Shown: positions 34,024 through 41,525 of the stretch, in pieces | How the letters are laid out: every line of letters starts with the position of its first letter | Numbering within the stretch: position 1 is the stretch's first letter | Assembly: GCA_905479655.1 (NCBI GenBank) | Contig: CAJQNK010000010.1 | Location: 1-41,525 of the forward strand | Direction: 5' to 3' | DNA length: 41,525 bases | From: an uncultured bacterium | Lineage (GTDB): Bacteria > Acidobacteriota > Thermoanaerobaculia > Multivoradales > JAHEKO01 | Notes under the pieces: model-generated | What the model was told of the DNA's origin: nothing | Seen by the model: only the letters and a program-made list of their open reading frames with translations | Databases searched by the model: none | Translations under genes and position numbers: made by a program

Positions 34024-34797
34024 AGCCCGGGGAAGGCGGACCGAAGTGCCGAACCGAAGTGCCGAACCGAAGTGCCAACCGAAGTGCCAACCGTCTCGGG
34101 GACAGTGCCAACCGAAGTGCCAACCGTCTCGGGGACCGCGATCAGCAGCGAGACGATCGTCGTGGGCGCCTCGGACGAGGAGACCTTCGGCCTGCGCTCT
34201 GGCGCCGCCTACGTCTTCGAGCGGATACCGGCTGCCGCGACCGAGGACCCGGTCGGGGTCGGGAGCCGCCCGCGAGGCGGTAGTGAGAGATCGGGCGCTG
34301 CCGCCGGGAGCTCGCCGCCAAGCGACGCGGAGTTGCTGCGAGAGCTCGACCCCTCGGAGAAGCCCCCGTTGCCCTGGCTCGTCCCCCATCTCGGCTCCCG
34401 TGCCGGCACCGGGATGGGCGGGCCGAGCCGGGCGAACGGGGACCCCGAGTGCTTCGAGCTGTGGGCCGAGGGGGTTCCCTACTGCGACGACCTCGAGCTC
34501 ATGGTCTCGGGGAACGAGATCACCGGCTGGTGGCGCAACGTCCTGTGCGCGGAGAACGACGTGCCGGTCTCGGGGACCATCCGGGAGGGCCGGGCCGCAG
34601 TGCGCTGCGTTCTCCCGGAGGGAGCGCCCGGGGTCGGCTCGTCGATCGACCTGTGCCCCCTGGGCTCCAACTGGGGCTTCGTCATCGAATTGCCGCTCGA
34701 CGGCACCATGGACCTGTACCGGCACGAGGACGGCCTGTGGCAGGCGTGGATTGACGAGATCCGGTACGAACTCCGCGACGGCCCGTGTTCGTCGTGA
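34012..34797 (+). CDS. Chimeric open frame: repeats, FG-GAP blade fragment and unknown C-terminal domain
   Basis: An open frame of 261 codons from GTG 34012, but the first 45 residues are translation of tandem repeats and the start is doubtful. Then follows an FG-GAP blade (ISSETIVVGASDEETFG, SGAAYVFER), which in intact proteins is repeated many times. After a glycine-rich linker the C-terminal part (CFELWAEGVPYCDDLELMV, WWRNVLCAEND, AAVRCVLPEG, LCPLGSNWGFVIELPLDG) has five or more cysteines and coding-like composition, without a recognised family. It looks like a rearranged gene rather than a complete one. Confidence 0.45.
   Translation: MPNGSPGKADRSAEPKCRTEVPTEVPTVSGTVPTEVPTVSGTAISSETIVVGASDEETFGLRSGAAYVFERIPAAATEDPVGVGSRPRGGSERSGAAAGSSPPSDAELLRELDPSEKPPLPWLVPHLGSRAGTGMGGPSRANGDPECFELWAEGVPYCDDLELMVSGNEITGWWRNVLCAENDVPVSGTIREGRAAVRCVLPEGAPGVGSSIDLCPLGSNWGFVIELPLDGTMDLYRHEDGLWQAWIDEIRYELRDGPCSS
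34041..34138 (+). repeat. Nested short tandem repeats
   Basis: Units in order: CCGAAGTGCCGAA twice, CCGAAGTGCCAA twice, CCGTCTCGGGGACAGTGCCAA, CCGAAGTGCCAA, then CCGTCTCGGGGAC. A 12-13-bp unit and a 33-bp higher unit are thus combined. The two unit lengths change the reading frame along the array, and its translation is low-complexity (EVPTEVPTVSGT). Confidence 0.9.
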
Positions 34798-34847
34798 AAG
34801 GGGGAACGGCTTGTCCCGCGCTGTCGCCACGCAGCTGAGTCGGTCGC

Positions 34848-36092
34848 CTACGGCCCTTCCGCAGTCCTCGTCCCAGACTCCTCCACCGCTTGCCGCATCG
34901 CCGCCGCCCGCTCGTCTGCCGCACGCTTCAGCGCATCCGGCGCGAAGTGGGCGTAGATCTCGGTTGCCTGCCGAGACCGGTGACCGACGTTCTTACCCGC
35001 GATCTCCAAGGGGACACCCCGCGAGACGTCCCAGGAGACCACGTTGTGCCGGAGATCATGGAGGCGCAGCGGCCCGAGACCCTCAAGGTCATCAAGTCCT
35101 GCGGCCTTCCTGATCCGGTACCACGACTCGCGCACCGTGGTGAGATGATCGCGGAGATTCTTGCCGGGGAAGACGTAGGGGCATCCGGCGACGCGGGGGA
35201 CGCCCACAAGCACCTCGATCGCCTCGGCAGGCACCTGCCGATACTCCTCCCGAGCCGTCTTCGTATCCACGAGTTTGGCACTGCCGCTCTCGAGGTCCAG
35301 GTGCTCCCATTGGACCGCGAGCACCTCGCCGATGCGCCAGCCGGTCCAAAAGGCGACCCGGATCGCCGCACAGGCGACGACCTTCCCGTTCGTTGCCTCC
35401 TCTTCGTCAATCGCGGCAAATAGGTTGGCCATCTGCTTGGCCGAGAGCATGACCTCCTTCTTCGCACCCCGTCGCTCCTCAGGGAAGCGCTCGATATGCA
35501 GGACGGGGTTGCCGCGCTCGCTGAGCCACCCCCAGGCCTCGGCCACCTTGAACGCGTGGTGCAGGACCACGAGTAGGCGGTTGGCAACGTACGGCGTCGC
35601 CCGGAGCTTGGTGTGGAGCTCCTCCACGTCGTTCCGGGTCACGGCGTCGACGCGCTTGCCACCGAGCGCCGGCACGACATGCACCCGAATCAGGCTCTCG
35701 TAGGAACGGATGGTCGACGACTTGGGCGGGCGCTTCTTGTTCGGCAGGTACTCTGCGAGGAACCGCTGCATGAGCTCGGCGACGGTGGGCAGTTCCTCCG
35801 GCTCTCGTGCTTGTTGCGGGTCCTCGTCGGCTCGGACGGCAAGCAGGAGCTTGGCAGCGCGTTTCCTCGCCTGGTCGGGCGTGAGCTCGCCGTGCTTGCC
35901 GAGGGTCATCCGCTTCGGGGAAGTGCGGGAGCGTGCGCCGCGGCCACCGAGGCGATACTGGAAGACGTAGGTCTTCCTCCCGCTGGGCATCACCTTGAGG
36001 CCGAAGCCGGTGACGTCGGTGTCCCAGAGGAACTGGGGCCGATCCCCGGGTCTCACTGCGTCAACTGCCCGGTTCGTGATCCGCTTGCGCAT
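34848..36092 (-). CDS. Tyrosine-type site-specific integrase
   Basis: A 414-residue integrase of the P4/DUF4102 class. The arm-binding N-terminus has FLWDTDVTGFGLKVMPSG and YRLGGRG...RMTLGKHGELTPDQAR; a SAM-like core-binding domain follows (FLAEYLPNKK). Catalytic residues are in FWTGWRIGEVLAVQW (first Arg), LRLHDLRHNVVSW (His-x-x-Arg) and VGHRSRQATEIYAHF (His/Arg and the Tyr nucleophile). ATG 36092 is preceded by GGAGGCG; the longer start at 36134 lacks support. A 3' tRNA-Thr fragment lies 190 bases upstream of it, the expected attachment site. It appears intact. Confidence 0.92.
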   Translation of the reverse strand: MRKRITNRAVDAVRPGDRPQFLWDTDVTGFGLKVMPSGRKTYVFQYRLGGRGARSRTSPKRMTLGKHGELTPDQARKRAAKLLLAVRADEDPQQAREPEELPTVAELMQRFLAEYLPNKKRPPKSSTIRSYESLIRVHVVPALGGKRVDAVTRNDVEELHTKLRATPYVANRLLVVLHHAFKVAEAWGWLSERGNPVLHIERFPEERRGAKKEVMLSAKQMANLFAAIDEEEATNGKVVACAAIRVAFWTGWRIGEVLAVQWEHLDLESGSAKLVDTKTAREEYRQVPAEAIEVLVGVPRVAGCPYVFPGKNLRDHLTTVRESWYRIRKAAGLDDLEGLGPLRLHDLRHNVVSWDVSRGVPLEIAGKNVGHRSRQATEIYAHFAPDALKRAADERAAAMRQAVEESGTRTAEGP

Positions 36093-36283
36093 GGGAGCTC
36101 GCCTCCGTTCCTGGCTCGCCAAGAGCCGTCGCAACGGACAGTCAGCGGCCTACCGCAGCAATCATATAGCAATCAGGGCGACGCAAACCGGGTCAAAGTC
36201 CAGCAAAGCCGTCGAGACCCAAGTGACCAGAAACAGGAGGTTTTTGCAGACTACCGCAGACCCCCACAAAGATGTCAGGGCGA

Positions 36284-36329
36284 ATTCGTAATCAGCAGGT
36301 CGCCGGTTCGAGTCCGGCCGTCGGCTCCA
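36284..36329 (+). other. 3' tRNA-Thr fragment, probable attachment-site (att) scar
   Basis: ATTCGTAATCAG contains the Thr anticodon loop (TTCGTAA, anticodon CGT); then GCCGG-TTCGAGT-CCGGC is a perfect T arm, followed by CGTCGGC, discriminator T and CCA. The 5' half is absent: bases before 36284 do not pair with the anticodon stem or the acceptor. Integrases of the neighbouring gene's class insert in tRNA 3' halves and leave such a fragment at one element end. Confidence 0.8.
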
Positions 36330-36547
36330 GTCCTTCGATTCCCAGGGCTCTGGAGCCGGTGGAGCGCTTTCCCCCGACACTCCCGTCGGGCACTGCACTC
36401 CCGCCGGGCGCTCCTGCTGCCCTGGCGTCTCCCCTCTCCCCGAGCCGCCTGCAGAGGGTGCCGTCCGACCTCTCGACGGCCGACCGGCTGCTATCGTGAA
36501 CGCCCGGTCGCGGTGGCTCCTGGCCGCCCCGGCTCCTCTGATCGACC

Positions 36548-37069
36548 ATGGACTTCGCCACCACCCTTTCGACGATCGCCGGGCTTCTGCGGGAACGCGA
36601 GCTCCGTTTCGCGCTCATCGGAGGCCACGGCCTCGCCGCGCTCGGGCTGGTTCGGGCGACGCTGGACCTCGATCTGGTCGCGGAGTCCGGAGCGCAAGAT
36701 GAGATCCTCGAGTGGATGGAGGGCCTCGGATACGAGACGCTGTATCGCTCCCCGGGATACTCGAATCACCTGCACCCCGATCCACGGCGGGGACGCGTGG
36801 ACTTCGTGTACGTCCGGGGTGAGACGGCCGACCGCCTGTTCGCTGAGGCCCGCACTCTCGAGGGTCCCGGTGGAGTGGAGATCCTCGTGCCGCGCCCCGA
36901 GCACCTCGCGGCGATGAAGATCCAGGCCATGAGGAACGACCCGTCGCGGAGGTTGCACGAGTTGGCCGACATCCAGTTCCTGCTTGAACTTCCGGGTGTG
37001 GAACGGGAGCTCATCCGGAGCTACTTCGAGCGCTACGGGATGGAGGAGGAGCTCGATGAGCTCGGCTGA
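36548..37069 (+). CDS. Nucleotidyltransferase, AbiEii/MNT-like
   Basis: A 173-residue protein of the polymerase-beta-like superfamily. FALIGGHGLAALGLVRATLD holds the GG signature, and LDLDLV carries paired Asp metal ligands; a third acidic residue is in RVDFVYVRG. VPRPEHLAAMKIQAMRND and RRLHELADIQFLLEL are typical of AbiEii-like nucleotidyltransferases, many of which are toxins in toxin-antitoxin or abortive-infection systems. Its last codons overlap a small gene (ATG 37056). No AbiEi-like regulator is present, so the class is tentative. Confidence 0.78.
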   Translation: MDFATTLSTIAGLLRERELRFALIGGHGLAALGLVRATLDLDLVAESGAQDEILEWMEGLGYETLYRSPGYSNHLHPDPRRGRVDFVYVRGETADRLFAEARTLEGPGGVEILVPRPEHLAAMKIQAMRNDPSRRLHELADIQFLLELPGVERELIRSYFERYGMEEELDELG

Positions 37070-37259
37070 GACCGACCGGTTCGATCTCGATGTGGCCCTC
37101 CCCACGACACCCCGTGACCTCGAGGCTCAGCGCCGGCTCCGGCAGGTCGCGACGGACGATCCGTGGGGTGGGATGCAGCGGCTCCACGATGGCCTTCCAC
37201 CCGGCGCACGCGCACCCCGCCGGCGGACGGCCCGCGGCTGGCCTCCCTTCGAGCTGTGA
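37056..37259 (+). CDS. Small protein overlapping the nucleotidyltransferase
   Basis: A 67-residue frame starting at ATG 37056, with GGAGGAG just upstream, inside the end of the preceding gene (14-base overlap). It reads ETDRFDLDVALPTTPRDLEA, QRRLRQVATDDPWGG, then a basic tail. Small downstream partners with TTP-D-x-x-A-x-RRLR patterns occur beside such nucleotidyltransferases and may be antitoxin-like; that is inference. The last 18 residues look like non-coding read-through. Confidence 0.5.
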   Translation: MSSAETDRFDLDVALPTTPRDLEAQRRLRQVATDDPWGGMQRLHDGLPPGARAPRRRTARGWPPFEL

Positions 37260-37293
37260 GGGCGACGAGCCATCTTCCGGGACGCCTGGCACC

Positions 37294-37557
37294 TCATGCT
37301 GCTGCACTCGCCTGTAGGCCCCAGGCCCCGGGCCCGCCGGCGTCGCGCTCGAAGAGGTAGACGATGCCGGGGCTGGCGAGCGACTCCGAGGCGACCGCCG
37401 CGCGATCGCCGTCCCGGGCGACCGACGAGCCGAACTCCTGGATCACCTCGGCCCCCGCGGGGACCAGCTTGACGATGCCGGCGGCGGCCGAGGTCGCGGC
37501 GGCGAACAAGGCGGCCAGGGCGATCGTAAGGGCCAAGCCTCGCGCGTCTCGATCCAT
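37294..37557 (-). pseudogene. Truncated secreted FG-GAP protein (N-terminal fragment)
   Basis: An 87-residue frame: signal peptide GLALTIALAALFAAATSAAA, then the first FG-GAP blade (EFGSSVARDGDRAAVASESL, GIVYLFERDAGG) and an abrupt stop. Intact relatives contain many such blades. ATG 37557 has GGAGGGA upstream. It probably is the 5' piece of a gene broken by rearrangement; the blade at 34141-34230 may be another piece. Confidence 0.6.
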
Positions 37558-37685
37558 GACGTCCCTCCCTGCCCTGCACTCGAGTCGAGTGTACTCGCAC
37601 CCGCGGGTGGGAGCTGGCGAACCCGGACTGCTACCAGGTCGACCCGCCCCACGATGACTCGAAGGAGGACTGCCCGACGGGTGCC

Positions 37686-38384
37686 ATGATCGGCTACACG
37701 GACCTCGAGGAGTGGCTCCACTTCCGGGCTCGGGACCTCGAAGACCGGATTCAGTTCGCCGACGAGTTCGAGGACTGGCTGACGCCGGCCCCAGTCACGG
37801 AATGGACCTTCGACGGCAATGCCTCCTGGAGCGAGAGCCAGGGGTATCTCGACGGCACCCTCGGCGAATCGGTCTCGACCTCCCAGGCCCTCGGCGAGCC
37901 GGCCTACGCCGGCTGTGCCGACTGCAACGACAACGGCAAGGGTCTCACCGTCGAGGCCACGGTCCAGGCCCGCCAGACCGCCCCGGGCGTCACCGGCGCC
38001 CACGTCTGGGTCGCGGGCTGGCACGCCGACGGCGACAACTTCGTCAAGTTCCGCATCCTGCCCTTCGGCGGCGCCGGAAACAACGGCCGGGTGATCCAGG
38101 AGCAGTTCGTCGGCGGGGTGCTCCAGTGGCGGGTGTGGACCGACTACCCGATCGAGGAGGAGGTCGACTACGATCTCACCCTGGCGCGGCCGCCCGACGG
38201 CCTGCCCCAGTTCAGCTTCCGGCTGGAGAAGACGGTGGACGACGGCCTGGTGCCGCCGTTCACCGCGCTGGTCAACGGCGTCGATCCGCCGGCGGGTACC
38301 GTTGGGGTCGGAGCCTTCGAGGCGAACGTCCGGGTCGGTCGGATCGCGGCCAACGAGACCCGGGCGACGGGGGTCCAGCCGTAG
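37686..38384 (+). CDS. Probable extracellular beta-sandwich protein, 5'-truncated
   Basis: 232 residues from ATG 37686, but the frame is open and coding-like further upstream (NPDCYQVDPPHDDSKEDCPT, from about 37613), and no signal peptide is present, so the true 5' end seems lost. The C-terminal 200 residues (DEFEDWL, WTFDGNASWSESQGYLDGTL, VTGAHVWVAGWHADGDNFV, FSFRLEKTVDD, VGVGAFEANVRVGRI) resemble concanavalin-like lectin/glucanase sandwich domains. A related pattern (DDFEDEEIAEAW, TEELGLLEG) ends the gene at 39096. A binding role is likely. Confidence 0.6.
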   Translation: MIGYTDLEEWLHFRARDLEDRIQFADEFEDWLTPAPVTEWTFDGNASWSESQGYLDGTLGESVSTSQALGEPAYAGCADCNDNGKGLTVEATVQARQTAPGVTGAHVWVAGWHADGDNFVKFRILPFGGAGNNGRVIQEQFVGGVLQWRVWTDYPIEEEVDYDLTLARPPDGLPQFSFRLEKTVDDGLVPPFTALVNGVDPPAGTVGVGAFEANVRVGRIAANETRATGVQP

Positions 38385-38403
38385 GGCTGCGCAGGGAGAC
38401 GGG

Positions 38404-39039
38404 ATGATCGCTCCGAAGAGGAATCGCGACATGGCATCGAAGATCGGCAGAGGGAGCTGGATCCTCCCGGGAGTCGTCGTGCTCCTGGCGTCGTTGCCGG
38501 GGGGGCCGGTGCGGGCCGGCGGCTACGAGGGCGACCCGGCCCGGATCGCCGCGGTGGTGACCGGCGAGGTCGACGGGGAGGGCACCTTCGTGCTGGGGCT
38601 CCAGCCCGGCCCGGCGATGACGAGGGTGCTGAGGGTCTACTCGCAGCCGAGCCACACGCCGCTGGCGTTCGTCGCCAGCGTCGAGTTCAGCGAGAGCGCC
38701 GAGGGCCAGGCCTGGCAGGCGGGGTGGGAAGCCGAGCCCCTGGTGTTCGGCGAGCTCGGGGACCTGAGCGCCGGCGCGCTGACCGCCACGGTGGAGCGTC
38801 CGCCGGGCGACACCGGGATCGAGGTATGGGTCTGGGGGCTGTGGCCCGACGGCATCGAGGAGGAGCGGCTGGTGGGGGATGCCGACGTGGGGAGTGGGAG
38901 CTTCCGCTTCTTCTCGGCCCCGGGCGATCCCCTCGGGCTGCACACGAGCTGCTGCGGCCAGGCGGACGGGTCGGAGGTCTGCGTGGTGTGCACCACGCCC
39001 GCCGTCGCCTGCGAGCCGACTCCGGCCTGTGGGAACTGA
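38404..39039 (+). CDS. Secreted cysteine-ending protein of unknown function
   Basis: A 211-residue exported protein. ATG 38404 has GGGAG seven bases upstream (an ATG at 38431 is also possible). Signal peptide: WILPGVVVLLASLPGGPVRA. The body is beta-rich (VVTGEVDGEGTFVLGLQPG, FRFFSAPGDPLGL). The last 35 residues contain seven cysteines (SCCGQADGSEVCVVCTTP, then ACEPTPACGN), perhaps a small disulphide knob. I recognise no family. It lies between two other exported-protein genes on the same strand and may share their transcript. Confidence 0.65.
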   Translation: MIAPKRNRDMASKIGRGSWILPGVVVLLASLPGGPVRAGGYEGDPARIAAVVTGEVDGEGTFVLGLQPGPAMTRVLRVYSQPSHTPLAFVASVEFSESAEGQAWQAGWEAEPLVFGELGDLSAGALTATVERPPGDTGIEVWVWGLWPDGIEEERLVGDADVGSGSFRFFSAPGDPLGLHTSCCGQADGSEVCVVCTTPAVACEPTPACGN

Positions 39040-39095
39040 GGTCGGGAAGTCTCGCCCGTGAGCCGATGCGCAAGCCGATGAGGGGGGACGACACC

Positions 39096-41525
39096 ATGGA
39101 GCTTCTTCGCGACTCGAACCTCGACTCGGGGCCCCTGACGGTTGCGGCGGTCGTCGTGCTGGCGGTGAGCCTGACCTTGGGTGTGGCCGTCACGGCCACT
39201 CCGTCCCAGGCAAGTCCGCTGGCGGGCCCGATCGCGGCACCGCTCCCGGCCGGCGAAGCCGGGAGCCATCCTCCCGCCGAAGCCGTGCTCGAACAGGACC
39301 TCGGCGGCTGGCTCGGACTGACGCTTCCCGCGGGTCCAGTGCTGGAAACCCCGCGGCAGCCGACCCTCTCGCTGCGGGGTCCGGATCACGTGGCCCGGTT
39401 CACGCCCGGGGGCCTGCACGTGTGGCCGCGGGACGCCGGCCAGGGATGGTCGTGGCGCCTGGTCGGGGTCTTCGCGGGCGAGCGCCCGGTGCCCGGGGTG
39501 GAGACGGGGCCGGTGACGCCGGTCAAGGGTGGCGGGGGGGTCGTCGAGTACCGGCGGGGCGGGCTGGTGGAACGGTACCGGGGCACGAGCCGGGGCGTCG
39601 AGCAGCTCTTCGTTCTCGAGCTGCCCCTGCCCCTGGGGGGAGACGACCTGGTGATCGCCGGCGCGGTGGCGGGCGGCGGTGGCTTCGAGGCTGTCGCGGG
39701 GGGCTGGCGCTGGGGCGGCGGCCCGGAACGGGTGGGGCTGGGTCCCGTTGTCGTGCGGGACGCTGCAGGGCGCACGGTACCCGCGCGTTTCACGGTCACC
39801 GCGGACAGGACCCGGATCGAGGTCGACGGCGCGGCTTTGTCGACTGCTACCTACCCGGTGACCGTCGACCCCGAGATCGGCGTGGACGACTTCCGGATCA
39901 GCTCCATGGGGCCCGATGGAGACAGCTCGTACTTCGGGGGCGCCTCTCAGGTCGTCTACAACTCGGTGCGCCACGAGGTCCTGGTCGTCTGGTTCGGCAA
40001 CGACGAGCTCTCGGACGGCGACGAGATCTACGGTCAGCGCCTCGACGCGGCCACCGGTGCCGAGGTCGGCATCGACGACTTCAAGATCAGCAGCATGGGG
40101 GACGGGGACCCGACCCGCGAGGGCGAACGTCCGAAGGTCGCCTACAACCCGATGGACGACGAGTACCTGGTGGTCTGGTGGGGTGACGAGCTATCGAACG
40201 GGGAGAGGGAGATCTCCGGTCAGCGGCTGGCAGGCGACGGAAGGGAGGTGGGCGACGACGACTTCCGGATCAGCATGACGGGTCCGGACGGCGACGCGGG
40301 CTGGGTGGCGGGGGACACGGCCGTTGCTCACAATCCCGTCGACAATGAGTACCTGGTGGTGTGGGAGGGGTGCGACACCGTCGAGTGTGAAAAGGAGATC
40401 TACGGGCAGCGGCTCGACGGATCGACCGGCGCCGAGGTGGGCGAGGACGACTTCCGGATCAGCGACATGGGTCCGGACGAGGACCTGATGTTCCAGGCGC
40501 ATGACCCCGAGGTGGTCTACAACCCGACGCACCACGAGTACCTGGTGATCTGGCACGGCAACGAGGTGGCCGGGAAGGACGAGCAGGAGGTCTACGGCCA
40601 GCGTCTCGACGCGGCGACCGGCGCCGAGCTGGGGGCCAACGACTTCCCGATCTCCGCCAACTTCGGCGACGCCGAGCGCCTGGCGGTGGCCTACAACCCC
40701 GACGAAGACCTCTACCTGGTAGTCTGGGACGGCACGACGTTCGGGAAGGACCCCAACAACGAGGTGTACGGCCAGCTCCTGGACGGCGCCACCGGGGCCG
40801 AGGTCGGCACCGACGACTTCCTGATCAGCAACATGGGCCCGCCGGCGGACTTCGACGGCGAGCTGGCCGGCCAGGACGCCCACGTGACCTACGGTTCCGG
40901 TGACGGCGAGTTTCTGGTGGTCTGGGACGGTCGCGATACGCCGGGCTCGCGTGAGGACGAGGTCTACGGCCAGCGCCTCGACGGCGCGACAGCGGCCGAG
41001 GTGGGGGCCAACGACTTCCGGCTGACCCGGGCGGGGCCGGACGGCGACCCGAACCTCGACGCCTTCAGCCCTGTGGTCGCCTACAACCCGGTAGCCAACG
41101 AATATTTCGTGGCCTTCACCGCGGATCCCGAGGTGCCGTTCGACAACGACATCTACGGCCAGCGCTACGCGGCCGGGCTGTTCGAGGACGACTTCGAGGA
41201 CGAGGAGATCGCGGAGGCGTGGAGGCTCGTCCGCGGCGCCTGGACCGAGGAGCTGGGGCTGCTCGAGGGCACCGCGGAGCCGGCCGGGTCGCGGCGCCTG
41301 GCGGCGGCGGTCACCGGGGGCTTCTCCGGCTGCGACCGGTGTCGGGCGACCGTCGTGCTCCAGGTAAGAGAGCCGGCGGCGGCTGGCGGCCCGGAGGCGC
41401 CCGCCGCGGCCGCGGCGGTCCTGGGCTGGGTGGCGGCCCCCCGCTCCCACGCGGTGGTGCTCCTCGAGCCGGACGCCGACCAGGTGGTCTTCGCCCAGCG
41501 GGAGAACGGTGCCTGGCTCGCCCAC
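39096..41525 (+). CDS. Exported seven-repeat, probable beta-propeller protein (3' end outside window)
   Basis: At least 810 residues, still open at the window end. ATG 39096 follows AGGGGGG; the membrane/signal segment is LTVAAVVVLAVSLTLGVAVT. Residues about 30-260 form an uncharacterised N-terminal domain ending in VTVDPEIG. Then come seven repeats of 58-66 residues (about 264-690), each with the pattern G-x-DDF-x-IS-x-MGPDGD, a VAYNP-x-x-x-EYLVVW strand and a DE-[IV]-YGQRLD-x-x-TGAE end. Seven such units suggest a seven-bladed propeller. A sandwich-like domain begins at about 692 (EDDFEDEEIAEAWRLV). The long minus-strand frame 40191-41525 is its shadow. Probably a surface or secreted binding protein. 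Confidence 0.8.
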   Translation, partial: MELLRDSNLDSGPLTVAAVVVLAVSLTLGVAVTATPSQASPLAGPIAAPLPAGEAGSHPPAEAVLEQDLGGWLGLTLPAGPVLETPRQPTLSLRGPDHVARFTPGGLHVWPRDAGQGWSWRLVGVFAGERPVPGVETGPVTPVKGGGGVVEYRRGGLVERYRGTSRGVEQLFVLELPLPLGGDDLVIAGAVAGGGGFEAVAGGWRWGGGPERVGLGPVVVRDAAGRTVPARFTVTADRTRIEVDGAALSTATYPVTVDPEIGVDDFRISSMGPDGDSSYFGGASQVVYNSVRHEVLVVWFGNDELSDGDEIYGQRLDAATGAEVGIDDFKISSMGDGDPTREGERPKVAYNPMDDEYLVVWWGDELSNGEREISGQRLAGDGREVGDDDFRISMTGPDGDAGWVAGDTAVAHNPVDNEYLVVWEGCDTVECEKEIYGQRLDGSTGAEVGEDDFRISDMGPDEDLMFQAHDPEVVYNPTHHEYLVIWHGNEVAGKDEQEVYGQRLDAATGAELGANDFPISANFGDAERLAVAYNPDEDLYLVVWDGTTFGKDPNNEVYGQLLDGATGAEVGTDDFLISNMGPPADFDGELAGQDAHVTYGSGDGEFLVVWDGRDTPGSREDEVYGQRLDGATAAEVGANDFRLTRAGPDGDPNLDAFSPVVAYNPVANEYFVAFTADPEVPFDNDIYGQRYAAGLFEDDFEDEEIAEAWRLVRGAWTEELGLLEGTAEPAGSRRLAAAVTGGFSGCDRCRATVVLQVREPAAAGGPEAPAAAAAVLGWVAAPRSHAVVLLEPDADQVVFAQRENGAWLAH

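Noticed and set aside
34041..34138. CRISPR array
   Set aside because: The units are 12-21 bases and adjacent, with no spacers of regular length and no cas genes nearby.
36284..36329. Functional tRNA-Thr
   Set aside because: The D arm, 5' acceptor strand and 5' anticodon stem are missing, so it cannot fold as a tRNA; kept as an att scar.
40191..41525. 444-codon minus-strand frame
   Set aside because: It is the exact antisense of the seven-repeat protein, whose repeats, signal segment and ribosome site support the plus strand.
1..41525. Insertion sequence or transposase gene
   Set aside because: I found no transposase motifs; the only recombinase is the tyrosine integrase at 34848-36092.

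Overview
The window is very GC-rich and gene-dense and comes from a Gram-negative-type bacterium: there are signal peptides, one lipoprotein, an LPS-core-type glycosyltransferase and a LolA-like periplasmic protein. The mix of CRTAC1/UnbV plus TPR proteins, a VPS10/BNR-repeat secreted protein and the RNase Y/YmdB/ZapA/PheST neighbourhood suggests Acidobacteriota or a similar phylum. That placement is an inference; no rRNA gene is present.

Left part (1-8037). The 3' end of a GH38 alpha-mannosidase gene is followed, on the minus strand, by a compact diversity-generating retroelement (DGR). Read in its transcription direction it contains: a 993-residue target protein (DUF4062, NACHT NTPase, C-terminal FGE/C-type-lectin-like domain) with the variable repeat VR at its 3' end; a GC-rich hairpin just after VR; the template repeat TR; a spacer with a 13-bp hairpin; the accessory gene avd, whose frame is broken once; and the reverse transcriptase, coupled to avd through a GTGA overlap. 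VR and TR differ at 13 positions, all adenines in the TR coding strand. A diversified, NLR-like sensor is the most exciting system here.

Central housekeeping part (8038-18615, all minus strand). The order of transcription is tRNA-Val(GAC), tRNA-Val(CAC), thrS, rpmI, rplT, pheS, pheT, a ZapB-like coiled-coil gene, zapA, a probable structured RNA (6S-like), rny, ymdB and a family 2 glycosyltransferase. infC is missing from its usual place between thrS and rpmI, and PheT lacks the usual EMAP/OB-fold insertion.

18616-21018. A gene-poor stretch carries two kinds of dispersed repeat and an orphan VR-like fragment that resembles the DGR target's C-terminus and has its own downstream hairpin. A vapBC toxin-antitoxin pair with a palindromic operator and a TatD nuclease gene follow.

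21019-32829. Mostly exported proteins: a LolA-like protein, a BNR/VPS10 protein, a family 4 glycosyltransferase, an unknown secreted protein, a CRTAC1/UnbV protein translationally coupled to a TPR protein, and a lipoprotein amidohydrolase.

32830-41525. An accessory, partly decayed region: a Phd/PIN toxin-antitoxin module flanked by 24-bp direct repeats, nested 12-13-bp tandem repeats, fragments of FG-GAP propeller genes, a tyrosine integrase next to a 3' tRNA-Thr fragment (attachment-site scar), an AbiEii-like nucleotidyltransferase with a small overlapping partner, and secreted proteins ending in a seven-repeat, probably beta-propeller protein that runs off the window.
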